Made by a program: the position numbers and the translations under genes | DNA from: Astragalus membranaceus | Taxonomy: Eukaryota; Streptophyta; Magnoliopsida; Fabales; Fabaceae | Reading direction: 5' to 3' | Assembly (NCBI GenBank): GCA_039519185.1 | Contig: CM076848.1 | Coordinates: forward strand, 188,602,628 to 188,666,627 | Length of the DNA stretch: 64,000 nucleotides | Part shown: in pieces, positions 35,401-46,284 of the stretch | How the letters are laid out: the number at the start of each line of letters is the position of its first letter | Numbering within the stretch: position 1 is the first letter of the stretch | The notes under the pieces: model-generated | Told to the model about the DNA's origin: nothing | The model's input: only the letters and a program-made list of their open reading frames with translations | Database searches by the model: none

Positions 35401-37227
35401 CTTGATTTTTTCAGGACAGGATTTGTCCCCAGTTGACTTGATCAATGTCCAGCTGTTTGCACAGAGGGTAATGGACCTATCTGAGTACAGGAGGAAGTTG
35501 TATGATTACCTGGTTGCTAAAATGAATGATATTGCACCAAATTTGGCCTCTTTAATTGGTGAAGTTGTTGGTGCTCGTTTAATTTCCCATGCTGGTAGCC
35601 TCACAAATTTAGCTAAGTGCCCTTCTTCAACTCTTCAGATTCTCGGTGCAGAGAAGGCTTTGTTCAGGTTTTTCACTCCATCCACCTCTTATTCTGAAGT
35701 TTTGAAGTTTGAACTGCCAATTTTGTCATAGTGGCCAGCAATACTTCATATGCAAAGCTGCATAAAATTTGGTGTTTCAACTTTGTTGGTTGTGTATTGC
35801 CAGGATAAGAGCTTATTTTCGTCATTCTAATTCTTATGTTCTGTCATTCTAATTTATAATCTCTTGACTGCTTTATTCAGGGCATTAAAAACAAAAGGAA
35901 ACACTCCCAAATATGGTTTGATATTTCACTCTTCTTTTATCGGCCGGGCATCTTCCAAAAATAAAGGCCGGATGGCTCGCTATCTTGCAAACAAATGCTC
36001 AATTGCATCCCGGATTGACTGCTTTTCTGGTTTGTTTCCAACACAGTAATTTTAGCAATCTCTTGTGCCCTTGGCACCTTTATCATGATGAATTTGTTGT
36101 GTTATGTTGCAGAAAAGGGTTCCAAGGCATTTGGGGAGAAACTCCGTGAGCAAGTTGAAGAGCGACTTGACTTTTATGACAAGGGAGTAGCCCCCCGTAA
36201 GAACATAGATGTCATGAAGTCTGCTATTGAAAGTGCTGAAAACAATGGTAAGAATGCACAAGAGAGACCTAAGGCCTATTTGATTTCTCTTTTTAAAATG
36301 AGCTGGAGTGCTCGCCTTGAAGAGCGGTTGTGAGTGAGCGAGTCTTCAGTCTGAATGTATGGGTTATCTTGGTTGCTATTATCTGGTCGTATTCAGAGCT
36401 CTGCCCGGGTTGTACCTGCAATGATACTCCGACACCCAAGTCAGTGGAGTAAGAGTGTGAGCAGAGTAACGATATGGGTCCAAAAGTGTACCTGTCAGTG
36501 TGAAAAGTACCCCTTTATCTAGTGTCAGAAGGGCGACGCTGGCCCTTGGATCAGCGTGGTCGATCTCGGCCGTTGATCATGCGAATCTCTGTGAGGTCCG
36601 ATTTGCACCGTTGATCAAGCGAGAGTTGGCTTCTGATCTTGTCCGGCTTCGGCCAGTCCGAGTCAAAGTGGGCTTTCGGCTAGTCCGAGTCAAAGTGGGC
36701 TTTCGGCCCAGTCCAGAACATAAAACATTTTTTAGTTTTCAAAATTTTTAAAAAGAACAAAGGCATGCTTTCATTTTTATAAATCAAAAGACAGTTATTT
36801 AAAAACCAAATCAATCGGCTATCTCTTAAACTTGGATGCTGAGAATTCTGTTGTCATTATACCTCTTACAGTGCTCTTTTGCTTATTTATACTAATTGTT
36901 GCAGATACAGATATGGAAACAGAAGCAGCACCTGTTGATGTTTCGGCCAAGAAAAGCAAGAAGCAAAAAGCCGCAAATGATGGTGATGACATGGAAATTG
37001 CAAATGGTGATGCATTGGAGGATCATAAGTCAGAAAAGAAGAAAAAGAAAGAAAAGAGAAAATTGGACCGGGAGATGGAGCTTCAAGATCAGGCAGTAGA
37101 TGATGGTGCCAATGGGGTTGCAAGTGAGCAAAATGGAACGGCTAAAAAGAAGAGTAAAAAGGATAAAAATGGGGAAGTAATTGAGGCTGTCGATGAGACT
37201 AAAAAGAAAAAGAAATCGAAAAAGTAG
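32463..37227 (+). CDS. NOP56: Nucleolar protein 56 (NOP56), box C/D snoRNP core, 9 coding exons
   Basis: Core protein of box C/D snoRNPs. It pairs with NOP58 and fibrillarin to guide 2'-O-methylation of rRNA in the nucleolus. Exons by GT-AG borders: 32463-32667, 34545-34759, 34862-35019, 35152-35339, 35415-35667, 35881-36029, 36113-36247 and 36905-37227, with a frame check giving 1626 nt, 541 aa. Only eight coding segments are needed to account for this, so any ninth exon would be a leader exon. The N-terminal domain is residues 1-70, followed by NOP5/NOSIC coiled-coil helices ('NVNRVDNMVIQAIFLLDTLD' near 160-180). The RNP-binding Nop domain (about 255-400) has the signature 'LIGEVVGARLISHAGSL' and 'QILGAEKALFRALK'. 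The Lys/Glu/Asp-rich KKE tail runs from about 440 to the end (KKKKKSKK). No disabling change is seen. Confidence 0.95.
36340..36725. repeat. GC-rich repeat-like insert in last NOP56 intron
   Basis: The intron 36248-36904 contains a block unlike its AT-rich surroundings ('gctctgcccgggttgtacct', 'ccgacacccaagtcagt') and a two-copy ~27-bp tandem repeat around 36655-36708 with 'gtccgagtcaaagtgggctt'. It is probably a fragment of an older transposon. Splice sites of the host gene are untouched. Confidence 0.45.
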
Positions 37228-37486
37228 GATACTGATTAAACTATGATTATTGCTGTTCTAGCTGTTAAAATGGAATTTTTTTAGTTGTAGTATTGATTAA
37301 GGTTTTCAATTTGCTTTGAACTACCAACAGTTTTGCACATGCCTTGATTTTTGGTGGATGTGATTCCACCATGTTTTGAAACCAAATTGTAATTCCACTT
37401 CATGGCATATCATGTTATTGAAGAGATATTTGAAAATCTAGTAGTAAGAACTTGTCCCATCAGTTGTAGGAAGTAATTTTCTAAAT

Positions 37487-38495
37487 AGTAAAGACTCAAA
37501 TTGGTCTCTGACAAATTTTTTGGGACACATTAGTCCCTAACTATTTCAAAACCGGACATATTAGTTGTTTTGTCCCTTCAATCGTTAATAGGTGAAATAG
37601 GTTCATCAGACATTAAGTGCCACGGTTTCACGTGAAATGCCACCTCAGACATTAATTTGGGCCAAATAGGTTCCTGATGTTACAAATTTAAAAAATTTCA
37701 AAAAAAAGGGACAAATCAGTCCCTGAGTTTTTTTAATTTTAAATCTATGTTTTCTTAAACTTTAAATCTCTGGTTATGGTCTGGTTTGTTTATGTTATTG
37801 TAATGAAAGTTATGTTATTTTTATGTAAAGTTGGTGTGTATTTGTGTGTGAATTTGTAATATGTTTTTATTTAAAATTAAAATTGGTGTGTAATCAACAT
37901 TTTCTTCCATCTTTTGTTACATTTGAACATAGTCTATAAAGATTGAAGTTGTTGGGATGTTGGAGCCGTTACATTTGAGCATTTCCTTCAAAATTAAAAT
38001 CAAGTTATTGGGATGTTGGAGCCGTTACATTTGAGCATTTCCTTCAAAATTAAAATCAAGGTGTTTCTACAAAGATAACCCATGACAAATGATAATGCAT
38101 ATTCTCCATTTAATCTAAAAGAAACATTCAGTAGTTTGAACAAGTCATAATTATGTGAAACAAGATTTTGGTGGGAATGGTTTCTGGTTTAAGAAACCAG
38201 AGATTTAAGGTTGAAGAAACGCAAGGACCCATTTGTCCCAAAATCCTCAGGGACTGATTGGTCATTTTTTTTGAAATTTTTTGGATTTGTAAGGCCAGTG
38301 ACCTATTTAGCCCAAATTAATGTCTGAGGTGGCGTTTAACGTGCCATGTAGGCGATGTTCGATGAACTGTTAACGGTTGAAGGGACGGAGGTGTCTCGTT
38401 TTGAAATAGTCAGGGACTAATGTGTCCCAAAAAAATTGTCAGTGACCAATTTGTCCTGCGAGGAAATTGTCAGGAACCAATTTGGGTCTTTACTC
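37487..38495. mobile_element. Long-TIR MULE downstream of NOP56
   Basis: The ends AGTAAAGACTCAAATTGG and (right, inverted) AGTAAAGACCCAAATTGG continue as diverged inverted arms for about 150-200 bp ('gggacacattagtccct' on both sides). They are flanked by TTTTCTAAAT at 37477-37486 and 38496-38505. It is non-autonomous and has no ORF. The centre has a two-copy ~56-bp tandem repeat (about 37948-38059, 'gggatgttggagccgttaca'). The element starts about 260 bp after the NOP56 stop codon and could overlap its 3' end. Confidence 0.85.
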
Positions 38496-38505
38496 TTTTC
38501 TAAAT

Positions 38506-39190
38506 TATAATTGGTCTACTTTTTTTGTAGCATTATTAAACCACCATGTTTAGTTTACTCCCAAAAAAAAAAACCATGTTTAGTTTACTTGATACCGATT
38601 CAAGATCTCATCAAAAAAATACAGAATAGCCAATGAGTTTCAAGTTTGTGTTGGCACCTCGAACTTTAATATACTCTAAAAATCTGGTGAATGCTACCGT
38701 GAACAATTGCTATTGGTAGTTTGTAATGGATAGTGTTTGTGAGCCATGGGAGCAATCTAGCTTATCAGATATTGTTATGCATTATCATACTTGGAGCCTT
38801 TAACTAATTTGTGTGTGATTCTTGTAACAAGTTTCATATTTTTCCTAACTTGTTTGTACGTGTAGAAAAATCAGCCTCAACTTGGATTGAGGGACATGGG
38901 AATGGTGCGGAAGCCAGTAGGGTATTTATGTAGCAAAATAGGTCCATGTTTTAGCTCTTCGAAGATTGTGCCAAGTTCCTTTGTAAAGAAAGAACGTGAG
39001 GTTATTGTAGGTAAAAAAAGTGAGGTCCCCTTTAATGAAGCATGTGGTGCTGAAAAGGGATTTTTAATTACTCCCTCCGTTTTAATTTTGGCTCTTAATT
39101 TTCATAACCCCTTATGGATCTCATTCCTCCTAAATTGATCAAACTTCTAATTTTATCCATGATTCCTCAAACCAATTTCTAAATTTATTT
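38506..39190. other. Spacer with possible gene scrap
   Basis: 38887-39060 has an open frame 'MRDMGMVRKPVGYLCSKIGP' that I cannot assign and that ends in repeat sequence. A Stowaway-like terminus (ctccctccgt) at about 39069 has no intact partner of its own. Otherwise nothing is seen. Confidence 0.3.
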
Positions 39191-39194
39191 CTTA

Positions 39195-39485
39195 CTCTCT
39201 CTGGTCCACAATATAAAAGAAAAATAGTGGGTTTTGGTAGTCTACAATATAAGAAAGAAGCAAAATTTGTAAGGTGTATTAAATGATCGATCCCAAATTT
39301 ACCCATATTTAAGTGGTGTAGTTAATAATGTTGTCATTAATTAGGAGTGTAAATCATCATTAAATGAAAAGGATAATCTTGGAAAGAAGGTAAACTTTTA
39401 AGCTTATTAAATGATAATAATCGATTTCAATGTCATTCATTGGTTTGTGTAATATGTTTTTTCTTATATTGTGGACCGGAGGGAG
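39195..39485. mobile_element. Stowaway-like (Tc1/Mariner) MITE
   Basis: Inverted ends CTCTCTCTGGTCCACAATAT and (right) CTCCCTCCGGTCCACAATAT are flanked by TA on both sides. Both features are diagnostic for Stowaway MITEs. Length is about 290 bp and there is no ORF. Confidence 0.8.
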
Positions 39486-39489
39486 TAAC

Positions 39490-39815
39490 ATAATTTCGGA
39501 ACGTAATTTGTTGATTTTTTCCAGAAGTATCCTATACTCATAATTCCGAAAGCAAAAAATTGAGTTTTCCTTTATGATAAATCCAGAATAGACTAAATTT
39601 TTTACTTCCGAAATCATCTAATTGTGATAAATCCGGAATACACTTTTATAATACAAGATTTATGTGGGTTAGGTGATTCCAGCAATAAAAAAAAGTTTCG
39701 GGAATACTTTTTTTTTGTGATAAATCCGGATTTATGAGAGGGGTATTTTGGGGTTAAATGGAAATTGGGGGTATAAGGTCCAAGGAGAGGGGTATGTAAA
39801 TTAAAAGCCTTTAAT
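39490..39815. mobile_element. MULE-type MITE half
   Basis: The right end 'gggggtataaggtcc...gtatgtaaattaaaagcc' closely matches the right end of the element at 29213-29836, and the interior has the same 'gataaatccgga' repeats. The left end is missing or broken by the Stowaway insertion. Confidence 0.5.
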
Positions 39816-40420
39816 TTTAGCAAAAGTGAGAGAAATGCTAGCGACACTCTCTACACTCACTCTATAATTGGTTAAAAATCATGTGGTCTCATCACTTTAG
39901 ATCATACTCGGGGTGACCTTCCTCAGGACCATCACGGAGGAGTTTGATGGCAAGCATAGAATCAGACTCGATAATTAATTTCTTGAATCCCTTCTTGCTG
40001 AAGGTATACCCATCTCAAAGTTCCCACAACAAAAAATTGCAAACATTTTCCTTCCATTCCATCCATATATCTGTTGGGTTAATTGGGCCTCCCCGTATTG
40101 TTTTGTAATAATCAATTGTATTGGGCCTCTATAAGGGACTTGGCCCAGTCCACTTAGTGAGAGAACTCGTTTTTGTTTTTCTGTTTTGGCAATCTATTAC
40201 CTTCACTATTCAGTTAGTGAACTGATACATATATACTCTCGCCATTGTTGGCTATTGTTCAATACACAGAAATCACAGTTTCTCTCATTGTTTGGTTCCA
40301 ACAATTGGTACCAGAGTCCCATTCGTGGGGCCTGATACTGAATCCGCAGTATTCGCTAAAGATTGTTGGTTCAAGAAGGAAGAACGTGCGTAGAAGATCA
40401 TCGCGCTTTGCATCGCATCA

Positions 40421-41338
40421 ATGGCGGGAGAAAAGAACTTCTCTCAACCTGCTGTTCCCAAATTCGACGACCATTATGATCATTGGTCAATGCTTATGGA
40501 GAATTTGCTCCGATCCAAGGGATATTGGAGAGTTGTTGAGCAAGGAATTCCGGTGATCACGGAGACGACGACGCCGGAGCAATTGAAGAAGATTGAAGAG
40601 GCAAAATTGAAAGATTTGAAGGCCAAGAACTACCTTTTCCAATCGATCAAAAGAGGAATCATTGAGACGATCCTCAAGAAAGACACCGCGAAGGGAATTT
40701 GGGACTCAATGAAGGTGAAGTATCAGGGTTCAAACAAGGTTAAGCGTGCACAATTACAGGCTCTTCGTGGTGAATTTGAACTACTGGGAAGAAAAGAAGA
40801 CGAGAGTGTGAATGAATATTTTGCAAGAACCCTTGCGATCGTGGGAAAAATGAGAGCCCATGGAGATACCAAGACTGATGAAGAATGTGTAGTGGAGAAG
40901 ATTCTTCGCTCTTTGGGGCCAAAATACAACTATGTTGTATGTGCTATTGTCCAAGCAAACAACATCTCTACTCTCACAATTGATGAATTGCAGAGTAGTC
41001 TACTGGTGCATGAGCAACTCTTGAATGAACAGAAACCTAAAGAAGAAGATCAAGCATTGAAAATCACTACCACTTCTAGAGGAAGAGGAAGAGGACGGGG
41101 ACGAGGGGGTAGAGGCTACCATGGAAGAGGGAGGCAACGGGTCAATAAACAGAATATTGAGTGTTACCACTGTGGCAAAATGGGACACTATCAATATGAG
41201 TGTCCCAATTCTGAAGAGAAGGCCAACTATGCAGAAGATGATGATGATGAAGAAGAGATCTTGTTGATGGCACGCACTGACTGTGATGAAGAAACAGAAC
41301 TAGAGGACTGGCTTGAAGAATTCAGGTTGATGGTTTAA
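40421..41338 (+). pseudogene. gag: copia gag
   Basis: It opens MAGEKNFSQPAVPKFDDHYD and continues as a UBN2/gag-polypeptide type domain ('SKGYWRVVEQGIPV', 'GIWDSMKVKYQGSNKVKRAQ'). A basic RG-rich stretch near residue 220 and one zinc knuckle (CYHCGKMGHYQYEC) follow. It ends at a TAA (41336-41338), but the same frame continues into protease, so the stop is a nonsense change rather than a normal gene end. Gag would package the element RNA. Apart from the stop the gag frame is intact. Confidence 0.85.
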
Positions 41339-41748
41339 ACCAATTGCATTGATACTGCTACCCTAAAGGTATGGTTCCTTGATTCTGGTTGTAGCAACCA
41401 TATGTGCGGCTTTAAAGATTGGTTCTTTAGTTTAGATGAAAATTTTAGAACCACTGTTAGATTGGGAGATGGCTCCAAAGTATCAGTTATGGGCAAGGGT
41501 AGTATCAAAATGAAAGTTAACGGAATTGTGCAATTGATCACTGGTACATACTATATTCCTTCATTGAAAAACAATCTGTTGAGTATAGGGCAGCTTCAAG
41601 AGAAGGGTTTGAAGGTTACTTTTGAAAATAATACCTGCAAGATAGTTCATCCATCTAGAGGAATGTTATTTGATTCCAATATGTCTGCTAATAGAATGTT
41701 CAGAACAACTGTAGAATTAATTCTGCCAAAGTGTCTTAAAGTTACCAC

Positions 41749-42584
41749 CAAGGTAATCAAAACCGGACCGGACATTGAACCGGAAGAGGTGGCGGTTCAG
41801 GGGTTCTTGGGTTCAACCGGTTGAACCGGGGGTTCAACCGGAATTAATTAAATATATTATTTAATATTTTTATTACAATATATAAAGGATAAAAAACCAT
41901 AATACCCAAAATTTCACACCACAAACAATTAAATTATGCTTAACTTAGGCTCAACAATATAATATCCAAGTCATTAGTTAAAGTTACACATAAAATTGGT
42001 AGGTATAAAAAAACTCAAAGTTTGACACGTTTAAAATATATATATTTTAATGCATTATTTAGAAAGAATCTAATGTCGCTTTATTTAGAAAAGATCACAT
42101 CATGTAAGAAAATTGCAAACAATGAAGCTAATGTTGTTGAAATGTGAATATCTAGTCCCACATCGGATGGCAAATAAGAAGAATGAGCTGTGTTTCTCTA
42201 TAAATAGAGCTAGAGTGTGCACAGCAAAATATAAGTGAGATTCTTGGCTTTCATAATATATAAAATATATAAATAGAGCCCTGACACTCATTTTGTTTTA
42301 CAAAAAATAGTTTAAATTTTTTTATTTCAGTTAAAAAAAATAAAAAAAAAATAAAAAAAAATAAAAAAAAAATAAAAAAAGTCATTTCTCAGAACCGGTT
42401 TCTGGCCGGTTCTTGACCGGTTCATGACCGGTTCTGGCCGGTTTTGCCGGTTCTTGACCGATTTTCCGGTTTTTCAACCGGTTCTTTGGCCATCCGGTTC
42501 TGGGGTCTAACTGGACCGGACAGGGGTCCGGTTCCCGGTTCAACCGGTCGAACCGGCCGGTCCGGTCCGGTTTTGATTACCTTG
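41749..42584. mobile_element. hAT-type MITE inside copia pol
   Basis: Perfect inverted ends CAAGGTAATCAAAACCGG are flanked by a perfect 8-bp duplication GTTACCAC (41741-41748 and 42585-42592). An 8-bp TSD with CA-starting ends is the hAT signature. The subterminal regions are dense in 'ACCGGTT'-type motifs in both orientations. There is no ORF. Element plus one TSD is 844 bp, so it also shifts the pol frame. Confidence 0.9.
42155..42206 (+). promoter_or_regulatory. snRNA-promoter-like USE plus TATA pair
   Basis: GTCCCACATCG (42155-42165) matches the plant snRNA upstream sequence element RTCCCACATCG. TATAAATA (42199-42206) follows after 33 bp, the spacing of Pol II-type plant snRNA genes. No snRNA sequence follows, so this may be a stray promoter within the hAT MITE. 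The USE-like motif is also frequent in plant repeats. Confidence 0.45.
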
Positions 42585-45319
42585 GTTACCACTGATGAGG
42601 ATGTAAGCTTGCTATGGCACAATAGATATGGGCATTTGGGCTTCAAGGGACTGCAATTGTTGAGCAAGAAGGGCATGGTGAAGGGGCTGCCTAGGATCAG
42701 AGACTCTACCAAAGTCTGTGCTGAATGTATGATTGGCAAGCAGCATAGGGAGTCATTTCCAAAGAAAGGTACCTGGAGGGCTGATCATAGACTCCAACTT
42801 GTTCATGCTGACATATGTGGTCCAATAAATCCAGAATCCAATAGTCACAAGAGGTATTTCCTTACCTTCATTGATGACTATAGCAGAAAGACATGAGTCT
42901 ATTTTTTGGTAGAAAAATCTGCTGCTCTTGACTGCTTTAAACAGTTCAAAGCCAAAGTTGAAAAGGAGTGTAGCTTTGAAATTACTTGTTTGAGGACAGA
43001 CAGAGGTGGAGAGTTCACCTCTCATGAATTTGATGAGTTTTGCAAGTCTAATGGCATACAAAGGCAGCTCACTGCAGGCTACACACCCCAACAGAATGGG
43101 GGTGCAGAGAGAAAGAATCGGTCAGTCATGAATATGGTGAGATGTTTGCTATCTCAAAAGAAAGTTCCAAAGAACTTTTGGCCAGAAGCAGTTAACTGGT
43201 CTATATTTGTGCAAAACAGAAGCCCTACTGTGGCTGTCACTGACTTGACACCTGAGGAAGCCTGGAGTGGCTCAAAGCCTTCTGTGCACTGGTTTAGAAC
43301 CTTCGGTGGCATTGGATACGTACACCTACATGATTCCCAAAGGAAGAAGTTGGATGACAAGAGCAAGAAATGCATTCTTCTTGGGGTGAGTGAAGAATCT
43401 AAAGCCTATAGGCTATATGATCCCATCTCTAAGAAGATCCTTGTTAGTAGAGATGTGGTGTTTGATGAAGGAAAATACTGGAATTGGGAGAACAATTATA
43501 TTGATTCTAGCAGTGAAGTGATAGATGAAGGAGCAAGAACTGATGGTGAAACTGATTCTACAGAAGAGCTATCCTCTAGTGACACTGAGAGTGAGTCATC
43601 TGCAGGTGGAAGTCATGGTAGTGGGACTGATAACAATGCTGGTACAAGCAGTGGTAACAGGAATGAGGTAGCTACTCACAGTGATGGTGAAAACAATGAA
43701 GAGAGTCCTGTGTCAGGGAGGATAAGGAGACCTCCAGGATATCTACAGGACTATGTAACTGGAAATGAAGAAATTGATCAATATAGCTTAGCTGCCATCA
43801 CTCAAAACAATGATCCAGTGACCTATGAAGAAGCTAGAAAGGAGGAAAAATGGAGAAAAGCAACGAAACTTGAGCTAGCATCAATAGAAAAGAATCACAC
43901 TTGGGAATTAACCTCTCTACCTAAGAATGCCAAGACAATAGGGGTAAAATGGATCTACAAAACCAAGTTAAATGAGAAAGGAGAGATTGAGAAGCATAAA
44001 GCAAGATTGGTGGCAAAGGGGTACTCTCAAATGCAAGGGGTTGATTATCAAGAAGTATTTGCTCCGGTGGCTAGATGGGACACCATTCGTACCATCATTG
44101 CTCATGCAGCTATGAAAGGTTGGACCATCTATCAATTAGATGTGAAAAGTGCATTTCTCCATGGAGAAATCACTGAAACAGTATATGTAGACCAGCCTCA
44201 AGGCTTTGAGAAGAAAGGGGAGGAAAACAAAGTGTTCAAACTTCATAAAGCACTCTATGGTTTGAAGCAAGCACCAAGGGCTTGGTATAGCAAGGTGGAA
44301 AACTACTTCACTAAGGAAGGCTTTGTCAAATGCCACTGATCAGAATACACTCTATTTGTCAAAACTGTTGCTGGCAAAGGAGTCCTAATAGTAAGTCTCT
44401 ATGTTGATGACCTAATCTTCACTGGTAATAATTCTAGTCTATTTGACAGTTTTAAGTCCTCAATGAAAGCTGGATTTGATATGACAGACCTAGGAAAAAT
44501 GTCTTATTTCCTAGGAGTAGAGGTGGTGCAGAGTAACAGTGGCATTTTCATTAGTCAAGCTAAGTATGCTAGAGAAATTTTGTTGAGATTTAGCATGTTA
44601 GAAGCTAATGCTGTAAAAACCCCCATTGTACCTGGAAGTGTCTTGACTGTAACTGGCAGTGGTGATATAGTTGACAGCACCAAGTATAAGCAAATAGTGG
44701 GCAGCTTGATGTATATCACTGCCACCAGACCCGATCTAATGTACTCAGTGTCCTTGACCAGTAGATATATGGAGAAACCAACCTCAGAACACTCTCTTGC
44801 TGTGAAGAAAATACTGAGGTATCTTAGAGGAACAGTGGGTTTGGGAATCATGTATAACAGAGGCAGAAACTCAGAGTTATTGGGTTATACTGATTCAGAT
44901 TATGCTGGGGATAGAGATGACAGAAAAAGCACTGGAGGTTATGTGTTTATGCTAGGAAATGGTGCCATTTCGTGGTCTTCAAAGAAGCAAGCAGTTGTGA
45001 CTCTATCAACAACTGAAGCTGAGTTTATCTCAGCTGCATCATGTGCTACTCAAGCTGTCTGGTTAAGGAAGATACTTGATGACTTAGGACAGAAACAAGA
45101 CAAGTGCACCACCATCATGTGTGACAATACCTCAACAATTAAAGTATCTAAAAACCCTGTGTTGCATGGAAGATGCAAACATATTGATGTTAGATTCCAC
45201 TACTTGCGTGACCTCGTGAAAGATGGAGTTATAACTCTGGAATTCTGCAGAACAGAACTTCAAATTGCTGATATGATGACTAAACCACTTAAGTTGAAGG
45301 AGTTTATGCAGATTAGAAG

Positions 45320-45447
45320 CTGGGCCAAGTCCCTTATACAGGCTCAATACAATTGATTATTACAAAACAATACGGGGAGGCCCAATTAACCCCGTATTGT
45401 TTTGTAATAATCAATTGTATTGGGCCTGTATAAGGGACTTGGCCCAG
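45320..45447. repeat. 58-bp palindrome at the copia 3' LTR junction
   Basis: 45320-45377 is the reverse complement of 45390-45447 with one mismatch, around a 12-nt centre. The right arm is normal LTR sequence. The left arm is the same LTR sequence inverted and replaces the expected end of pol, the polypurine tract and the first 19 bp of the LTR. Confidence 0.9.
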
Positions 45448-45603
45448 TCCACTTAGTGAGAGAACTCGTTTTCTGTTTTTCTGTTTTGGCAATCTATTAC
45501 CTTCACTATTCAGTTAGTGAACTGATACATATATACTCTCGCCATTGTTGGCTATTGTTCAATACACAGAAGTCACAGTTTCTCTCATTGTTTGGTTCCA
45601 ACA

Positions 45604-46284
45604 ATATTTGGATATAAATTTTCCTCAAATAACACTGAATGCATGAAACTGCACTATATACGTGACTGCAGTTGATCACATTCCCATATATCTCCACTTG
45701 ACAACATCCTATTTGTGTAGTGTCTTACAAGCACGTTGTTTAATCCAAACAAAAATGCTTTAGAATGCAACATTTAGTACTACCAGCCAACATCTCATCA
45801 TGGAATGCAGATATTATTTGGTAGATTGATGTCTTGAGAACATGGGCAATAATAGCATAACCTTTAGCATTTACTGGGCCACTTTTTCTTTTACCAGCTG
45901 CAACATCTATTCTTTCACTATTCACTGTTATCCATTTGATACCAGCAGGTCCCAAAAGGTTTTTTTGGGTGGTTTAACTAAAGGTTTTTCCTTTTATTTG
46001 CTCCTTTCTTATATCTATTAGTACCAGCTACAAAACCATCTATTGATTGATTCCACTTGGAATTGATTTCTCTTGCAGCCTACTTTTCCTACGAGATGTT
46101 TGTGCTATCAAAGGAGATGAATATTCCACCGTTAACATAAATGATATATCATTTCATTTACTTTTGGTCGTCATACGTTCCGGTTCATGCTGAGTTGAAG
46201 TCAAAACATGTAACTCAATATATAACTTTTGAACATGATTAACATTCAAATGAGTCTTACGCTTATTTTTATCTCAACACGTCT
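45604..46284. other. Spacer with unidentified exon-like segment
   Basis: On the minus strand 45955-45740 reads 'GPAGIKWITVNSERIDVAAG' then 'KRKSGPVNAKGYAIIAHVLK' and on to 'ISAFHDEMLAG', compositionally like real protein, but I do not recognise a family. No splice sites or neighbours support a gene. It may be a captured fragment. Confidence 0.3.

Larger units (their letters stand above)
41339..45356 (+). pseudogene. pol: copia pol (protease, integrase, RT, RNase H), interrupted
   Basis: The protease active site is 'FLDSGCSNHM' near 41383. After a hAT insertion (41749-42584) the integrase zinc region ('LLWHNRYGHLG' ... 'CAECMIGKQH') and catalytic core ('LVHADICGP', 'TDRGGEFTS') follow. The RT part has 'GVKWIYKTKLNEKGEIEKHK' and the catalytic 'LYVDDLIF' near 44400. 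RNase H has 'GYTDSDYAGDRDDRKSTGGY' and ends near 45356. In-frame stops lie at 42894-42896 (TGA in place of a Trp-like position) and 44337-44339 (TGA). The frame is otherwise continuous, so decay is by point mutation plus insertion and is fairly recent. Confidence 0.85.
40072..45603 (+). mobile_element. Ty1/copia LTR retrotransposon, decayed, with hAT insertion
   Basis: The 5' LTR is 40072-40303 (232 bp, TGTTGGG...CCAACA). A primer site TTGGTACCAGAG follows (initiator tRNA-Met type, one mismatch). The 3' LTR direct portion is 45390-45603. Flanks are ATATC and ATATT, a 5-bp TSD with one change. Internal order is gag, protease, integrase, RT, RNase H, the copia order. Three in-frame stops and an 836-bp hAT insertion break the polyprotein, and the 3' LTR start is replaced by an inverted copy. 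It is not autonomous now. Confidence 0.9.

Noticed and set aside
42444..42739. Open frames through the ACCGG-rich end of the hAT MITE
   Set aside because: The Pro/Gly/Arg/Thr-rich translation is produced by the terminal repeats, and the real pol frame resumes only after the element.
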